Source: Panonychus citri
Taxonomy: Eukaryota; Arthropoda; Arachnida; Trombidiformes; Tetranychidae
NCBI RefSeq assembly: GCF_014898815.1
Contig: NW_026515549.1
Span: 682,001 to 746,000, forward strand
DNA length: 64,000 nucleotides
Direction of reading: 5' to 3'
Shown: one piece after another, positions 1 to 14,300 of the stretch
Numbering within the stretch: the first letter of the stretch is position 1
Layout of the letters: the number at the start of each line of letters is the position of its first letter
Notes under the pieces: generated by a model
What the model was told of the DNA's origin: nothing
What the model saw: only the letters and a program-made list of their open reading frames with translations
The model's database searches: none
Program-made: the position numbers and the translations under genes

Positions 1-1521
1 AAAAGTTATGGAAAATTTCCTCCTACTGAGTAATATGAGACTAGAGAAATGGTAGAAAAAAATTCAGGTTCCAGAGTTTTATTGGTCATTTATTTAATTG
101 CTTCTTTTATCATGATAATGATGATTTTCAATTTCCTATTCAATAGCAAACTGAACATACAGCACAGAGATGGCTGAAAGATATTCGAGAATGAAATCAC
201 TCAATGAGTCAGTGAGATGGTTTCAGGGAGACCAAAGTTCTGGTAAATTTTCAGAATTATATCATAATGTTTGTATACATTTGGATAAATGTGTCGCCTC
301 TTCGCCTCTTTCAAAAAAAATACCCAGAACTGAATATCCATGATACATAGCAAACAGATTTCCAAATTGAATTCAGTTATTTCTCATGGGTATGATTGCC
401 AATTTTTTCTCCTTCTTTACTTCATTCGTATTGAGCTTTTTTCTCATGGTGATATGCTTTGTATTCACCATGAACTCATTGTTTCAAATGCTGGTAAAAT
501 ATAACAGAGAAAATTTTCCCTTGTGTCAATTTAATCTATTAATTGGATTGTGACTATCATTAAATGTGTACCAACAATGATTAGCAGAATCAAAATCAAT
601 ATTATTATCCTTGAGTCTCATGATCATCATGAACCTTATCAGAAGCATTTCAATAGCCTTAAATGGCTCCAATCATTACCTTCATTTCAAAGAGATTGGC
701 ACAATTGATTAAAATAAAAACCTTTTCTCTCGAGTTGGTGTAGTTTTTAATCTCAGAAATTTTAGTTAACATTATTCAACGTTTTCTATTGGTCAGTAAA
801 TGACCAGTCAATTTGTGAGCAGGTTAAATGATCAGAAAAATTGGCTAATATCAATTTATTTGGTATTCTTTGGAAACAATATCATCATTTGTGGCGATTT
901 CATTCCGATTTTTATCATGGAAACATGATGACAATTGAAGAGGAAAAATTTCCATTCTGATACTTTGTTTTATTCTTTTACACTTGATTTAAGCTTGAAT
1001 TCTTACTGAGCATTTAATCAGCATTCTGATGATGATAATTATCTGATAATTAGTCTTCAATTGCCCCCTTTGTTCAAATAGCTTTTGCCTTACTACTAAT
1101 TGCTATCAAGTTTATCAACTTTCATTAATATTATTATCTAGATGATGATCGTCATTGTAATCATTATCGTGATGATTATAATCATTCCAAAAGTTCTGGA
1201 GGCTTGAGTCATGTTAATTTCAGTTTCATTGTGCTTCTTATACCAACAGGATAATATAACAAGTTAATTTGTAATTCAATTATGTCCAATTTAATTTGAC
1301 TTAGTCTTCTTGATATAACATTTAAGTATAGCAATTTTCTGTCATCTTCTGTCTACCTTATCCTCCTCCTCTTCATCTTCATCTTTCACATCATCTTTGT
1401 CTTTTAAATGCAATAATCAAGTGATGATAATATTGTTTGTCGTAAATCAAGTTGAACAGCCTGGTAAGAGACAAGTTATCACCCAGAACACACACACCAC
1501 GAATTAATAAAGGACTTCAAC

Positions 1522-1524
<3 letters not shown>

Positions 1525-1561
<37 letters not shown>
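1525..1561. repeat. (GA)n microsatellite
   Basis: Uninterrupted GA dinucleotide tract of about 18 units in the gene-free left part of the window. Confidence 0.95.
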
Positions 1562-1563
<2 letters not shown>

Positions 1564-4526
1564 AGTTGGATAGCTCATTGATGATACATGGATGATCATC
1601 ATCACTATGATACCATTAAGATGATGTCAGAATTTTTTTACCACACAAAAGGAAGATTTCTCATCTTTTTCTGCATTCTGTTCATCCTGCTCTGTATCTT
1701 CAATTTGTTGCTTCTGAACTTCAATAATAACTGATAGTGAAGATGAAAGAGAAAGTTTTCAGTTAAAGGTCAAGTTTATCACCAGGGAAACGAAGATATT
1801 GAGTTTTGAATGAGAATAAAATTTCGCTGAGAAAAAGTAAACGATCAAAATGATAGACATGATGAAGGGTCAAGTTATTTAGAATAAGAAAAGTTTATTA
1901 TCCCGATTCATTGAGATTCTTTCATTTGAATGACAATCAAACTCCAAGGTGCTAAATTGAAAATTTCATTCTCTTCTCATATTCTGTGTTAATAAAGACA
2001 TAAGACGAATAGACAGAAAAGAAAAGTTCATCATGATAACATTATCTACAATTCGTTACTCATATTGTTTCCTCAATTTGCTCACAACTTTTTTCTTCTC
2101 TTCCAAATCATCTACATAAATTATCTCCAGCCCTTCATAAATATACAATGTATTAATATATGATGGGAGAAAAAAATTAATAGTAATCATGATAATGCTA
2201 ATAATGATCAAGATAATCATCGGAATAGCATGAGAACATTATTCAGTATATTCATCTTTTTAGTAAGATGAAAAGTATTAAAGGTTATCAGTAACTGATT
2301 ATATTATATAAGTTATCATAATATTGAAATGATCATTAATTTATTGATAATGAATTCAGGGGTTGGAATTTTTTGCAGCTTCAGAATAAAAAATTAAATT
2401 AATCAACATAATTTCAGATAATTCCATTGAACTTTTTCACCATAATATTAAAAGGAAAGAGTATTAGGTTAGGTTAATAAGGAAATAGTTTTCCCTCTGA
2501 TTTCCCAGTTAAACTTTCACTGAACTTTAGGGAGTTGGGTGAAATTTTGATCTATCATGAAAAAGGTAACAACTGATGGAATATTTGAAAAGAAAAACGG
2601 AAGAGGAAGTGAAAAAAAAATCTTTTCCCAAAAGTTTTTTTTTTCCATTCTTTTCATTTCATTATTGAATCGATACTTTATTTTGGGTCGACATCAATGG
2701 TTACAATGTTTCTCTAGCAATTATTAACAGGAGAAGGGGTTTGGATGGGAAGATAATCTCTCTGATTATATTTGTATTGGATTGGGAGCAAATAAGAGGA
2801 TAAATTGTAGATACAAAGATTAATGTGAATAAGATTAACTTATAATGTAATAAAAATAATTGCAGATTGATAAGTGCAATTGACTTTGACTGTATTTCCG
2901 TCCAGAAACATTAACATGGTTCCTGGAAACAAATGAATACTCAATGATGAATCTGAATCTTCCAGACAAACTGAGTTTTAACACAATAACAATCTGAAAT
3001 CAGAATTTGAATGTTATCTAATGTTGAACAGTTAATTCAATTCACCTTTCAGATTAGATGAAAAGAAAGAGAATTCGGAATGTTAATTCTAAGAATGTTA
3101 ATAATAAACAAGAACAATTAGATCAACGATTAAAGTATCTTTGGAATCAAACGAATTACTTTTCTCAATGAAACTTTGCGATAAACTCTTTTGGTTGATA
3201 GAAAGTGTATATCATGAAAATCTAATGAATTAGATGCTCAAAATGAACCAATAAAGTTCAGTAAGAATTATCATCATCATGTGGAAAGATTAGAAAATTT
3301 GTTCTATTCTTTCTCTCTCCCTGAACTACTTTTTTCTCTCATGTTTACCATCAGGGTAAATATTCAGCCATCATAAAGATTATCATATTATCATGATTAT
3401 AACCATTATTTTCATTGGTATGAAAAACCAAGTTTCACTTTAGGGATTTAATGATAATGGTGATTCTGATAATATCTTTCATCTTAATTATATGAGGGTA
3501 TTCAGGTAGAGATATTAACAAACATATGAACAATCAACTGGGTATGAAGGAGGTGCAACTGGGTGAGCTTTTGATGCACTTTTTTTTATGGTGTATCAAA
3601 TTTGAGTCAAACAGGGAGGTGAATCATTAGAATGATAACATCTCAGAACTTTTTTCTGCTTCTCCTATGTAATAATAATAATTCAATTCCATGATAATGT
3701 GATAATAAAAAGCAACTAAGAAGAGGATGAGAAGAAAAATATTACATTAATCGAGTTCTAACAATAGAACGTGAAAGGGAAAGAGGCTGATGAAAAGCAA
3801 TGGCGGTCATGGAATCGGTGGGAGGGTAATGAGTAATATTATAAATCTTAAATTGCATGTTTATTATTACGATTAGAATTTAATATCGACTATAAATCGT
3901 TATTAAGAAACATGGTTATTATTATTGACAGAAAACTGATAAAGGCTCAGGTATTTGGAATATGAAATATTGTTATCGATTTTCACTTTGATTGATTGCC
4001 TGATTTACCTTTTCCAGTTGAGAGTAACAATTAATTAACACTTAGGAGTCTTTGGTAAACATTATCATTTACATATACATGTAGATGTATAATCTGAATA
4101 CAATTAGTTAAACAATCAATGGTTAATGTAACCTAATCAGATTTGATTGTCAACTTGATGATATTTATATGCAATCGGTTTTACTCCTTAGGAATAATAT
4201 TTTCACCAAGGAAAATGTTACATTTACATAGATAATAACAAGTTGATAGTTTATAAATAACATTTTACCTTTAATCAACTCCCACCAGTGGGTTATCAGT
4301 CATTCTTGATTATTCAAGTTTCCTTGTTAAATATGTATCTATGTAAATGATTATGAAGAAACTATTATTACTTTTGTACTTGAAGACGATGATTATCATT
4401 CAGATGATTTTCTTTGATATTTTATTATTTTATTCTCTCTCTCTCTCTCTCATTCTGTGAATTCAATGGTAACTAATGTTATCTGTTGTTTCTGTTTCTT
4501 ATTATCAATGATTTTATCGTTGACCT

Positions 4527-4570
4527 ATGGAGGAAATTGTAGCTCAATGTTTAACTGAGCGAAACTCATG
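4527..4570 (+). other. exon-like island: ATG followed by a strong splice donor
   Basis: An ATG at 4527 opens a 14-codon frame (MEEIVAQCLTERNS) that runs directly into TG|GTAAGTATG, a consensus donor, at 4571. Composition differs from the surrounding simple-sequence DNA. No family is recognised and no following exon was identified, so this may be a first coding exon or chance. Confidence 0.2.
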
Positions 4571-6971
4571 GTAAGTATGATTACGAAAATAAACCATTTA
4601 CGTAGTTGTTATTTTTTCATCTTCTTCTTCCTTTTCTTCATCTTCTCTTTGGTAAACAAGCATTTTCATGTTACCATTTCTCTTCCTTATCTTTCATGTT
4701 CATCTTCATCATCAACAGGATCAAAGTCATTATCATCATCAGAATATAATGCTGCTTCTCCATCAACCCTAACTCTTGATACTTTAAGGTTATCCTCGCA
4801 CTTCCTCATTCAAAGTACAATCTGAAACTCACTTTATTTGTATTTCTACTCTTTCTTTTATCATCCTTAATCTTTTTCATCTTTTTTATTATTCCTTTTC
4901 TTTTATCTCCCGAACTCCCGAACTCTCATTATTATCATCCAACATTGAGAATTGTCAAGAATAACCAGTCAAGGATAAACAAAATAATAGATGTGTTCTG
5001 AAAGAAACATGATGATGATGATGATGAAGATAACTGAGAATGACAAAGTTTATCAAAGAAAGAGGCTGATAAAGAGGAAGATCCAACCTTAAGAGACTCA
5101 ATCCAATGATAATAAATACTAAGATTTAACAAGTTATTATCAGCTGATAATCAACTAATGATTATAATGGAATCAGGGTAAAGATAATGATGATGATGAT
5201 AATGATAAATTATTGCACCACAACAGAAGCAAGTAAGTGAATAATTGAAGTTAGGAAAAATTTTCTAACCAGAAATTAGAAGTCAAAACGATTTGGAACC
5301 TGGTAATGGCCTCGGGCAAGAAACTCTTTCCCCATGATACTTTTACCTTTATTTCATGACAACATTTTAAAGTCAATACATTTAGAGCATCAAGATGATT
5401 ATTTATAAATAATTTTTGATAAACTAAATGCCCAATGGTCAATCTTTATACTTGAAACAATAACCAGAAAAAGTGGATCAGTTTAAAAGTAAAAGAAAAA
5501 TAATTTAATAACATTTTCTTCAACTCGGAAAATTGACCAATTGAAAAGATCACTTTTCATCAATGTCCAAGCCTTCATCATTCAAGTGAGAGAGTAAAGA
5601 GGATAAAGAGGCGGAGAACGATAAAATTCATGAACCAGGAACTTTAGATATGAATAAATGTTGTATTTGCATTTCAAATTTATCATGAGATTCAAACGAT
5701 ATCATGAATCAATGAAAAGATTTGCTTCCTTTGTGAACATTAAATATTGAATTAAGTTGTTCATCTTCATGATACATGAACACCAAGCCTATTAATTTGT
5801 TATATTTACCCACCGATAACAAGTGTATATGTAACAATGTGAACAATTTCAGTGAATAATTCAACTTCCATACAATAAGTGAACAATTTTTTTATCAACT
5901 TCCCACCACATCTTCCAACTCCCTCTCTCTCTCTCTCCCATGTAACAATACATTTAACCATTTCTTTTTCTGTTACATATTCATCTTCTTCATCTTCCTT
6001 GAGGATGATCATCATCAACTCTTCTCATCTCTGATATTATTATGTTTTTTTCATCTATTCTTTTGTTATCTTGTATTAGTATTATCGTTGTTAATGGTAA
6101 ATGTCAAAGCTGAAACTCTTGCAACCGAAATTCAGGTTCTTGTTAGTGTCTATTATGTTTACTTACACACTTCAATCCAATTTATCATGTAATCATTTAA
6201 CGACAGGGAGCAAATGAAGAAGGACAAGGAAGAGAAAAAAGAAAGTGAGAAGAAGGAAGAGATTGGCAAAATGAGAGAGAGAAAATGATCAGATGAAGGT
6301 AAAAGAATAGGGAAAAAAATGTAATGGAATAAAAAAAGAGTATAAATATCATGGAAAAAAAAGAGAAAAAATTGTCACAAATTAGATGAAGAAGATGATG
6401 AGCTGATGAGCTGAAACCTCAATTATTACATGATTCCATCCGCCTACTACTCAAGGTGATAAAACTAAATTAACAAGGAAACGGAAATGACAATTACATA
6501 CATTGAGTGTTTCAAGAAGACATTCAATCTTATCCTGATTTGAATACATTGTAATTATATATTTTTGTCAACGTAAAAGTTTCACGATTCATCATTGATC
6601 ATCACGAAGATGTTGATGAGGTACATTATTGATAAGAGCTCATTTTTGTCATGAAAAAGAGGGTTAGTTTACTAGGGAAGGGGTGGAAATGGGAACAGCA
6701 ACTGATTACTAATAATCAAAAGTAATAGTGTCTTCTCACTTTTTTGATTGGATATTATGTGTATGATTATCATGAACCTGAGTTATTCCTGTGAGTAACA
6801 TGGTGTGTGAGTGGATGAAAGGAGGAGTGAGGATGTTTATCACTGGTCAGTGAAAGAGGAAGAAAAAAATAAGTTAATTCAAGCGACAGAAACACAGATA
6901 TCAATATCAATAAAGCGAAGGCCAATTTAATGTAACATCTCTGTAACTGAATGAGAAGATAAAATTAGAAA

Positions 6972-6974
<3 letters not shown>

Positions 6975-7008
<34 letters not shown>
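6975..7008. repeat. (GA)n microsatellite
   Basis: About 17 GA units followed directly by a short GAT run. Confidence 0.95.
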
Positions 7009-7013
<5 letters not shown>

Positions 7014-8268
7014 GATGATGATAGAAAGTGGTGATGAGGCTACAGAGGGAAACATATCACTGGACATTTTGATTATAAGGAAAATTATTTTCTTTTGTGG
7101 GAGTTTGATATTACTCTTCAGTTTCATGTACCATGTTTCCTAGTGAATAGTTTTGGTTAACATGTAACCAGGAAGGAAAAAAAGTTCTAAGCTCAGATTA
7201 AGTAACGGAGCAGAAAAAAATGAAGACGATAATGATGATGTTCATCGGGACTTTTCAGAGAGCTCAGGGTAAAGAACAGAGTTGAATCGGTGGCTGGTGT
7301 TGGGATGATGAGCAACTGGAATTACTGAGTATTACGTATGAGCTCATGGTGAAAACATGATAATGTATAATAATCATGATTGACCATAAAGTAAACTGAT
7401 TAACCTTTCATAATGATGAGTTAATTTAGTTTAACCTAATTTCATGGTCATTTATAAATTACTATTAATTTCATGTCTCTCGTTTCCTAATTGTCATCAT
7501 TAATTTTCATCATTTTCTCATCAATTAATGTAATCTAATTATCACACATTAGGATTGGACTAACAATTAACTAACTATTTAGATTGAAATGCAAGATTTA
7601 ATTTAAACAAATGGTCTCACCTTTGATCTGAAATATGATTGTGCTTAATTGCTATTGAAGTTCACTGTTCATGAAAATTTGGTTAGATTAACATGATTAA
7701 AGATTAGCTAATCTCTGGATCTTAAAGTTATCTAATAGGGCTAGATAAACATTTAGCTCATCTGAATGAATATCAACTGAAGATTGAAAATTTGTCATGA
7801 AGATGAATCTAGATCTTGTTGACAGTTTTAGATGAAAAGTTAACTGGATTAAATAATTTCTGCCTCAATTAATTCATGATAAAATCAAAGCTCCTGGTGA
7901 AATAACAATTAACAATAATTTTTCAAAACAATAATCCAAGTGAAAATAATTAAAATCAATGGGCAAATTAAAATGACAATCAAAAAAAGTATAATTTCAT
8001 TTGATAAATTTGACAACAATTAACTTTTACTTTGATAATTAGCCTAATTGCAATTGAAATTGAGGTTTAAATTTCAAAGAAACTGAACAAAATGGTCTAA
8101 GTCTAAGTAGAATGTTAATAATTATCAAAGTAGTAATAATTTTGATTAACAAATTGTTCAAATGCTGTGATAAAACATCATGGAAATTCATAATTAATCT
8201 AATTGATCAAATGAATGAATTCAGTTTAATTTCAATTTACTGTTTTTTTACAAATTAAAGAAAAATTG

Positions 8269-8273
<5 letters not shown>

Positions 8274-8321
<48 letters not shown>
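8274..8321. repeat. (AG)n microsatellite
   Basis: About 24 uninterrupted AG units. Confidence 0.95.
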
Positions 8322-8326
<5 letters not shown>

Positions 8327-11300
8327 TGAGGGGATGATAAAATGGATTAGTGATGAGGAAGAAGAAAAGATGAGGATAATCGGATTATCGCTGTTCTTCT
8401 GAACTTTGAATTTAATGGATAATTCTAGTTATTTTTTTCTCTCCTCGTGTTGAATTAAATTAAAGTTTCTCTTTGTTGTTCTTCCTCTTTCTCACCCAAA
8501 CTCTAGTGTTTTTCCAATTGATGATGATGAGGAAAAAAATTCTTTTTGCTTTTTCGATTATTTTTCTTCTTAATCTGTTTCTCACTCAGGATCATGAAAA
8601 GGCATCAGGATAAACAAAAAGCTTCTGTTTCTGTGGCATGATGATGATTTTCATCAGATAAAATCCAGGGAAAGGATTGAGATTTGGGATTGAAAATAAC
8701 CTTGAATTCACATGAAGTGGGGTAAGTGAATCACCGAGTGTGTGATGTGCCAGAGCATCAGTTTTTTTACGTCAAAGCTTAAAGCCTTGAAGGGGAAAGA
8801 TAAAATATCTCGATAAACTATTCTGAGCCTTTTTCCTGTGATTCCTGGAAAACCTCAGTAAAAGGTTATCAAGTAAATCTCAGGTAAATGTTAACTGTTA
8901 ATCCCTCGAAGTGATGTTTCATTCAGCTGATTAGAACTTAATTTTCAATCTCAGTAAACTGCTAATTGGACTGAGATTTGAAAAGTTGCAATACTTTTGA
9001 ACTTTACGCTGAAACCTTTGAACTTTTGCCAATATTTTCAATCACCAATCTAATGCAAAAAGATCCTCTTATTAACAGTAATATCTAAATTACAATTATC
9101 GTTTCGCATCTAATGTATTGCTTGTTGAACGAACGCCAAGTGCGGAAAAACAATATATATTTTGAAAAGTTCAGTTCAGTTGAAAAGGAGAAGTGATTAA
9201 TAATTATTCTGGGAACAAAAGAAATTGTCATGGAGTGAAAAAATTTTCCACCATGAAAGGAAACATATGGAACTTTTCCTGTCGATTCGATCTGTTCAAA
9301 AGAGATCAGAACTTTTTTGATTGACTAGTCATGATCATCATTGTTTTTTTCACCATCATCTTATCATCATTATTATTATCATGATTTTTTGTTCATCATC
9401 ATTATATTCCCATGCTGAATGGTGAGAATTCTGGATTCTTTGAACTCGCTTGGTTGATCAACCCTGAGTATCAAAAATTATGAGCATATGACACTAACCT
9501 TTTTGCTAGAATCTGATTTTTTTTTCTTTCACTTTAAAAACTTCATCATGATCATTAACAGAACTCACAAACTATTATCGTTTATTGTTATTATCATGCA
9601 AAGTTCATGGTACTATGAGTAAGTAATATCACACTGGTGAGAGTTTTATCAATAATATAACTTGGATATTATTAGATGATAAACAACAAGGATAACATTC
9701 ATTGCCTTATTTATTGTTTTCCATTTGGTTTTTAGTGCCCATTGGTCAGTGGGTTGAATTAAGTTTCATGTTTATTTTTCATGGGAAATTCATAGTTTAA
9801 AATTTGAATGATTTTCCTTTCTCATTAATCTTTTGCTGCATTTTTAGGTCACTGGGAGTTGTTGTTAATCGGTTTCATGATATTCATCTTCATGCTCATT
9901 CGATCTCAATCCCCGTCTGAACTTTCTGAATAGAAATTTCCTCCATCTTCCTTACCATTCAATTCTCCTCTTTTTTTATCCATACTGAATGTCTACTTGT
10001 AGACTTGATGATAATACTGAATTCTCAGAGATGCTATTGAATTTATCCAAGTTTCACCAAAGAGGGAAAAAATGTTCCTTCAAAAGGAATAGATTTTTTT
10101 ATTTCTCTATTTTTATCTCATCATGTATCATGAAAATGATGATTTGAATCATCCTACTTTTCAATCAATGCTAAATTGCAGTTAATCAATTATTTGTCAA
10201 CTAATTTCAGTTAAACTAAATGAAGCTCAAGGTTTTCCTCTTCTGAATTTAGCTGAAACTCAAGGGTTTATTTGATTTTGAAGATTCCTTGAGAGTCACC
10301 TAGCAATCAGTAATTGTCAGATTAACTGAACATGATTAAAAATTGATTTCATGGTATGATTAACATCACAAAAAGGGTTGATTATAATGAGTTAATCATG
10401 AATTTGTAAACCACAAATTCAAGAGGCAACTATAAAAATCCAAGCCACTTCCTAATAGTGATAATCAGTTGATCATAAACATTCAAACAATTTGATTCCA
10501 ATCAAACTCAGTGATTTATGAAGCGAAAGTATATTTTAGAAAAAGATACAAATAAATTGAAAAGCGCGAAAAAGTTTATTTAAAATGAAAAGAAAAATCG
10601 AAAATCAATTCCAATTGTGAAAATATTATTGTTTGACCAAAGGTATCGATCATGGTATCGATGATCAGAAAAAATTCCTTAGTTAATCAAGCTCGAAAAG
10701 AGAATCAATTGAATATATATTGAACTTCAATATCATGAAAATGATTAAATTGTGACCAAAATGCTTGACCATCATGGAAAAATAAATCTTGAGCATTTTT
10801 CCCTAAGGAGATTTCAACCAATCCAACTTATCATCTTTTATCATCATCTCAATAATAATCTTCCGTTTTCAAGGTAAAATGTCATGGACCAGGTAGTGGT
10901 CAAACTTTCACCTCAATCTTTCTAGAAACAAATAGTAATTACATTGAATCCATGATGGAGATAAGTTTCTCTTTCTCTTTCTACTTCTCTGTCTTTCTTT
11001 CTCTTTTTCCTCTGTAATTATTTATAATTAAATATAATATTTACACGAACTCAATTGCCCACATTAATATAAGTATGTAGTTAGTGTTAATCTAATACTA
11101 TGATATAAACTTTCGGACTTGGTAACTAATCCATGATAAGGGATGATAATGATTGATAAAACTTGAGAGGCTGAGTAACTTCATGAATTTATTACCAGAT
11201 TAAGATTATGATTGTTGATATTATTGATAATAGATGATAAATACTTGACAATAGATGATGAAGATGAGGATGAAAACAAGAAGATGATAATGTATATTTA

Positions 11301-14300
11301 TGGTTCGACTTGATATCATCTTAATAATGTAATTAAATTAAACGAAATTGTGTTGATAATAGAAAATAATCACTCGGTTCTGGAGATGTTGATTTAGAAG
11401 GGAAGACAAATTATATTAGAAATTTTTTTTTCTCTTCGTGGGTCATTGTGTTGGTCAGTAGAACAGAAGAAAACTGTCATGAGTAAATCTGCTGAGAATT
11501 TCATCAGATTTTCTTCTCTATTTTTTTTCTTACTTTTTTTGTTCAGATCAAATTTCTATTCAGTTTATTTCGTCGATTGCGAACAAACGATTACAAAATG
11601 ATTCCAAAGTTTAAACTTAAACTCGATTCGAAACAAAACCACAATAAGGGAACAATTGAAGAAGAAAGAAAACCTGTAAAGGATAATAACTTTGAAAATC
11701 GAAAGAAAAATCTCAACATTTTCAAGAACTTTTCAATTTCTTGCTAAGAGGATGATGAAGATAAAGGTGATTCTATTGACTCGAAAAGAGAAACAGAAAC
11801 TCGAAGACTAGTTTTATTATTAACATGGTAAAAGAAGTGTTTATACATGAGTTTGTAGTTGAAAGTTTCGAAATGTAGCAAAAAAGAGAAGAGAAAAATC
11901 TACTAAAACTTAGCTACAAATCGAAATTTGAAATATTCCAAGTTTTCCATCAATTTCTTCTCATTCAACCAACTGAATGATCATCATGATCGGAAACTTT
12001 TTGAGAAAAGAACTCAGTTCAATAGCTGATCAAATGTAAATTAAAGTATTCGCACAGGTAAGTGTTAACTCTTTGAGTTATCATTTTATTTGCTTTTCCA
12101 TACGCAACTCTTTTTACCTTTCAATACATATAAATACTTTCACTTAATACTCAGGTAAACTTCATCACTTGAAAGTTTTATCTCTTTGTTATTTCATTTC
12201 ATCTTCTCAGTTAGAATATAATACAACCAGGATGAAGATAATTCTGTGGGGAGAAAGAAGAAAAAAGAAAAAAGAAAGTTCCAAGAAAGTATTTCCTGAT
12301 CCAGAATTTTTCAAAAGGAAAGAGAAACCAAAGTAACCCAGCTATCAAGGTGTGTATGTATTCATCATGGTAACATGAGGGTGTTCAGGTAATACTTGAT
12401 TGATCCCTCGAATAAGATAACGTTGGTTGATGCATAGTAATGATTACATGATGATCAATGTTCATGAGTTTCGGTATCATGTTGATTAAGAAAATGAAAC
12501 ATGAAGATGATTGAGTTTTACAAAGATAATTAGAAATAAATGATGAAGGTAAAACTAAAAGAAAAGATCAAAATCTGATGAGAAATGATAATGGAAACAA
12601 AAAACTCCATATTCATCATCATGTTCATGAGAAAAGAAAAAAAAAAAAACTTCCTCGATCAATATACTCGGTGTGTAACCTGTGAGTTTATTGTTGTAAA
12701 TGTTGCTCATGTTGAGTGTTCTGGGGTAGACTTGTTGTTGTCTCTTCCTTGTATTACATTGTAAGGAAGTAAATTGTTAAGAGTAATTTTATTCTGCAAG
12801 TAAATATCAGATAACACTAAATGTCAACCATATTACAAAAGGTAAGCAAAAATAAGGACAACAAATAAATATTAGATTGTCTCGTTGATATTGTCGAGAA
12901 CAATTTGAATAAAGTAATTTTCATGGTAACAAGCAATGAACAAGTTATGATAATCATGATAATCACAATGATAATGCTGAAGAGAGTGGGATGAAAGGAT
13001 AATGATGCAAAACAAGCAGACTAGTGCTCGATTCATGATGATACAATCGTAATAGGATGAAGATGAAAACGAGGTTCATGATGAAATGTGAGGTCTTCAG
13101 TTCAAAGGTATTTATATATTCATGGAGAATGGTAATATTATCTGAATTTAGTTAATTTCACGATTCTAATTCATTCCAAATTTCGGTTCATTTTTCAATT
13201 TCAATGTCAACTGATTTATCTGAAATGGAGGAAGAGAAAAATTTACTATTTCGATTTTTTTTTCTCTTCTCTTTTATCATTTATTTTCCCTTTTTTTTAT
13301 TCATTGATGAACTTTCATTCATTCAGAATGTTTAACCGACTCATGGTTTAAATATAATATCATGTTGCTTACTGATTGTGAAGATGAAATTGAATTTCGG
13401 ATTCTACTTTATATTATTTGGAGGGTGAAGGTTATTGATTTCTGGTTGATGTTCATTGTTGATCGATATTAAATACAGAATTGATTGAGAATCAAGTGAC
13501 ATTGAAAGTCGATTTAAAGTAATTGAAATAACGAAGGGAAAATATCACATTATTATCATCATTGAGGAAGATGATGGTAAACATGATGGATCAGAACAAT
13601 TGTTTTATATTGTTTTCGATGGAAACTAGAGGATAGAAAATTGATTTTAAATTCTTGGACAGAATATTGACCAATATTATACATTGGCAAACAATTGTTC
13701 GAATCTTTTTGTGTCAACTTTATATGAGAAGATCCAAAAAAAAACAAGTTCGATTAAATATCGACTTTTTCATGATGAAAGTTACAACTCATCAATAAGA
13801 GAGAAAGACAATGTTGAAGGTGATTATAACATAGACATTGTTGTGAATGATTGTTTCTTGATGGGAAGGAGGAGGAAGAGGTTGAGGTGGAGTGGGAATA
13901 TGCTGAAAGATAAGATTGATTAAAAAGCAACAATTTGACTAAAAGTGAATGAGCATCTTCATCATTTATTAGAATGAGTTTGTTGCTCTAGATGAAAAAA
14001 AACACATCGATACATTTAATGTGATTTCTTTTTCTATTCCTATTCATCTTCATCATTTCATCTTCCTCCTTTTTTATGGACACTTCTGATATTAAATTGC
14101 TTCTCCCTCTCTCTCTCATCATCATCATTTCGACCTTTATCTCATTTTTTTCTTCTTATTTCTTTTTCTTTCTTTCCGATTTTCGTCCGAGTTTTTTTTC
14201 TCTTCAGTTCTTTTTCCTTAGTAAGTCAACCTTTTCACTCCCAGTTCACATAGAATTCTCTGTTATTCTCTTTGCTTCTCCTCCTTCTTTTCATTATCAT

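Noticed and set aside
13684..13923. 79-codon + strand frame (starts at TTG) ending in an RRRKRLRWSGNMLKD stretch that faintly recalls retroelement RT tails
   Set aside because: Too short and single-motif; no RT, endonuclease, repeats or target-site duplication around it.
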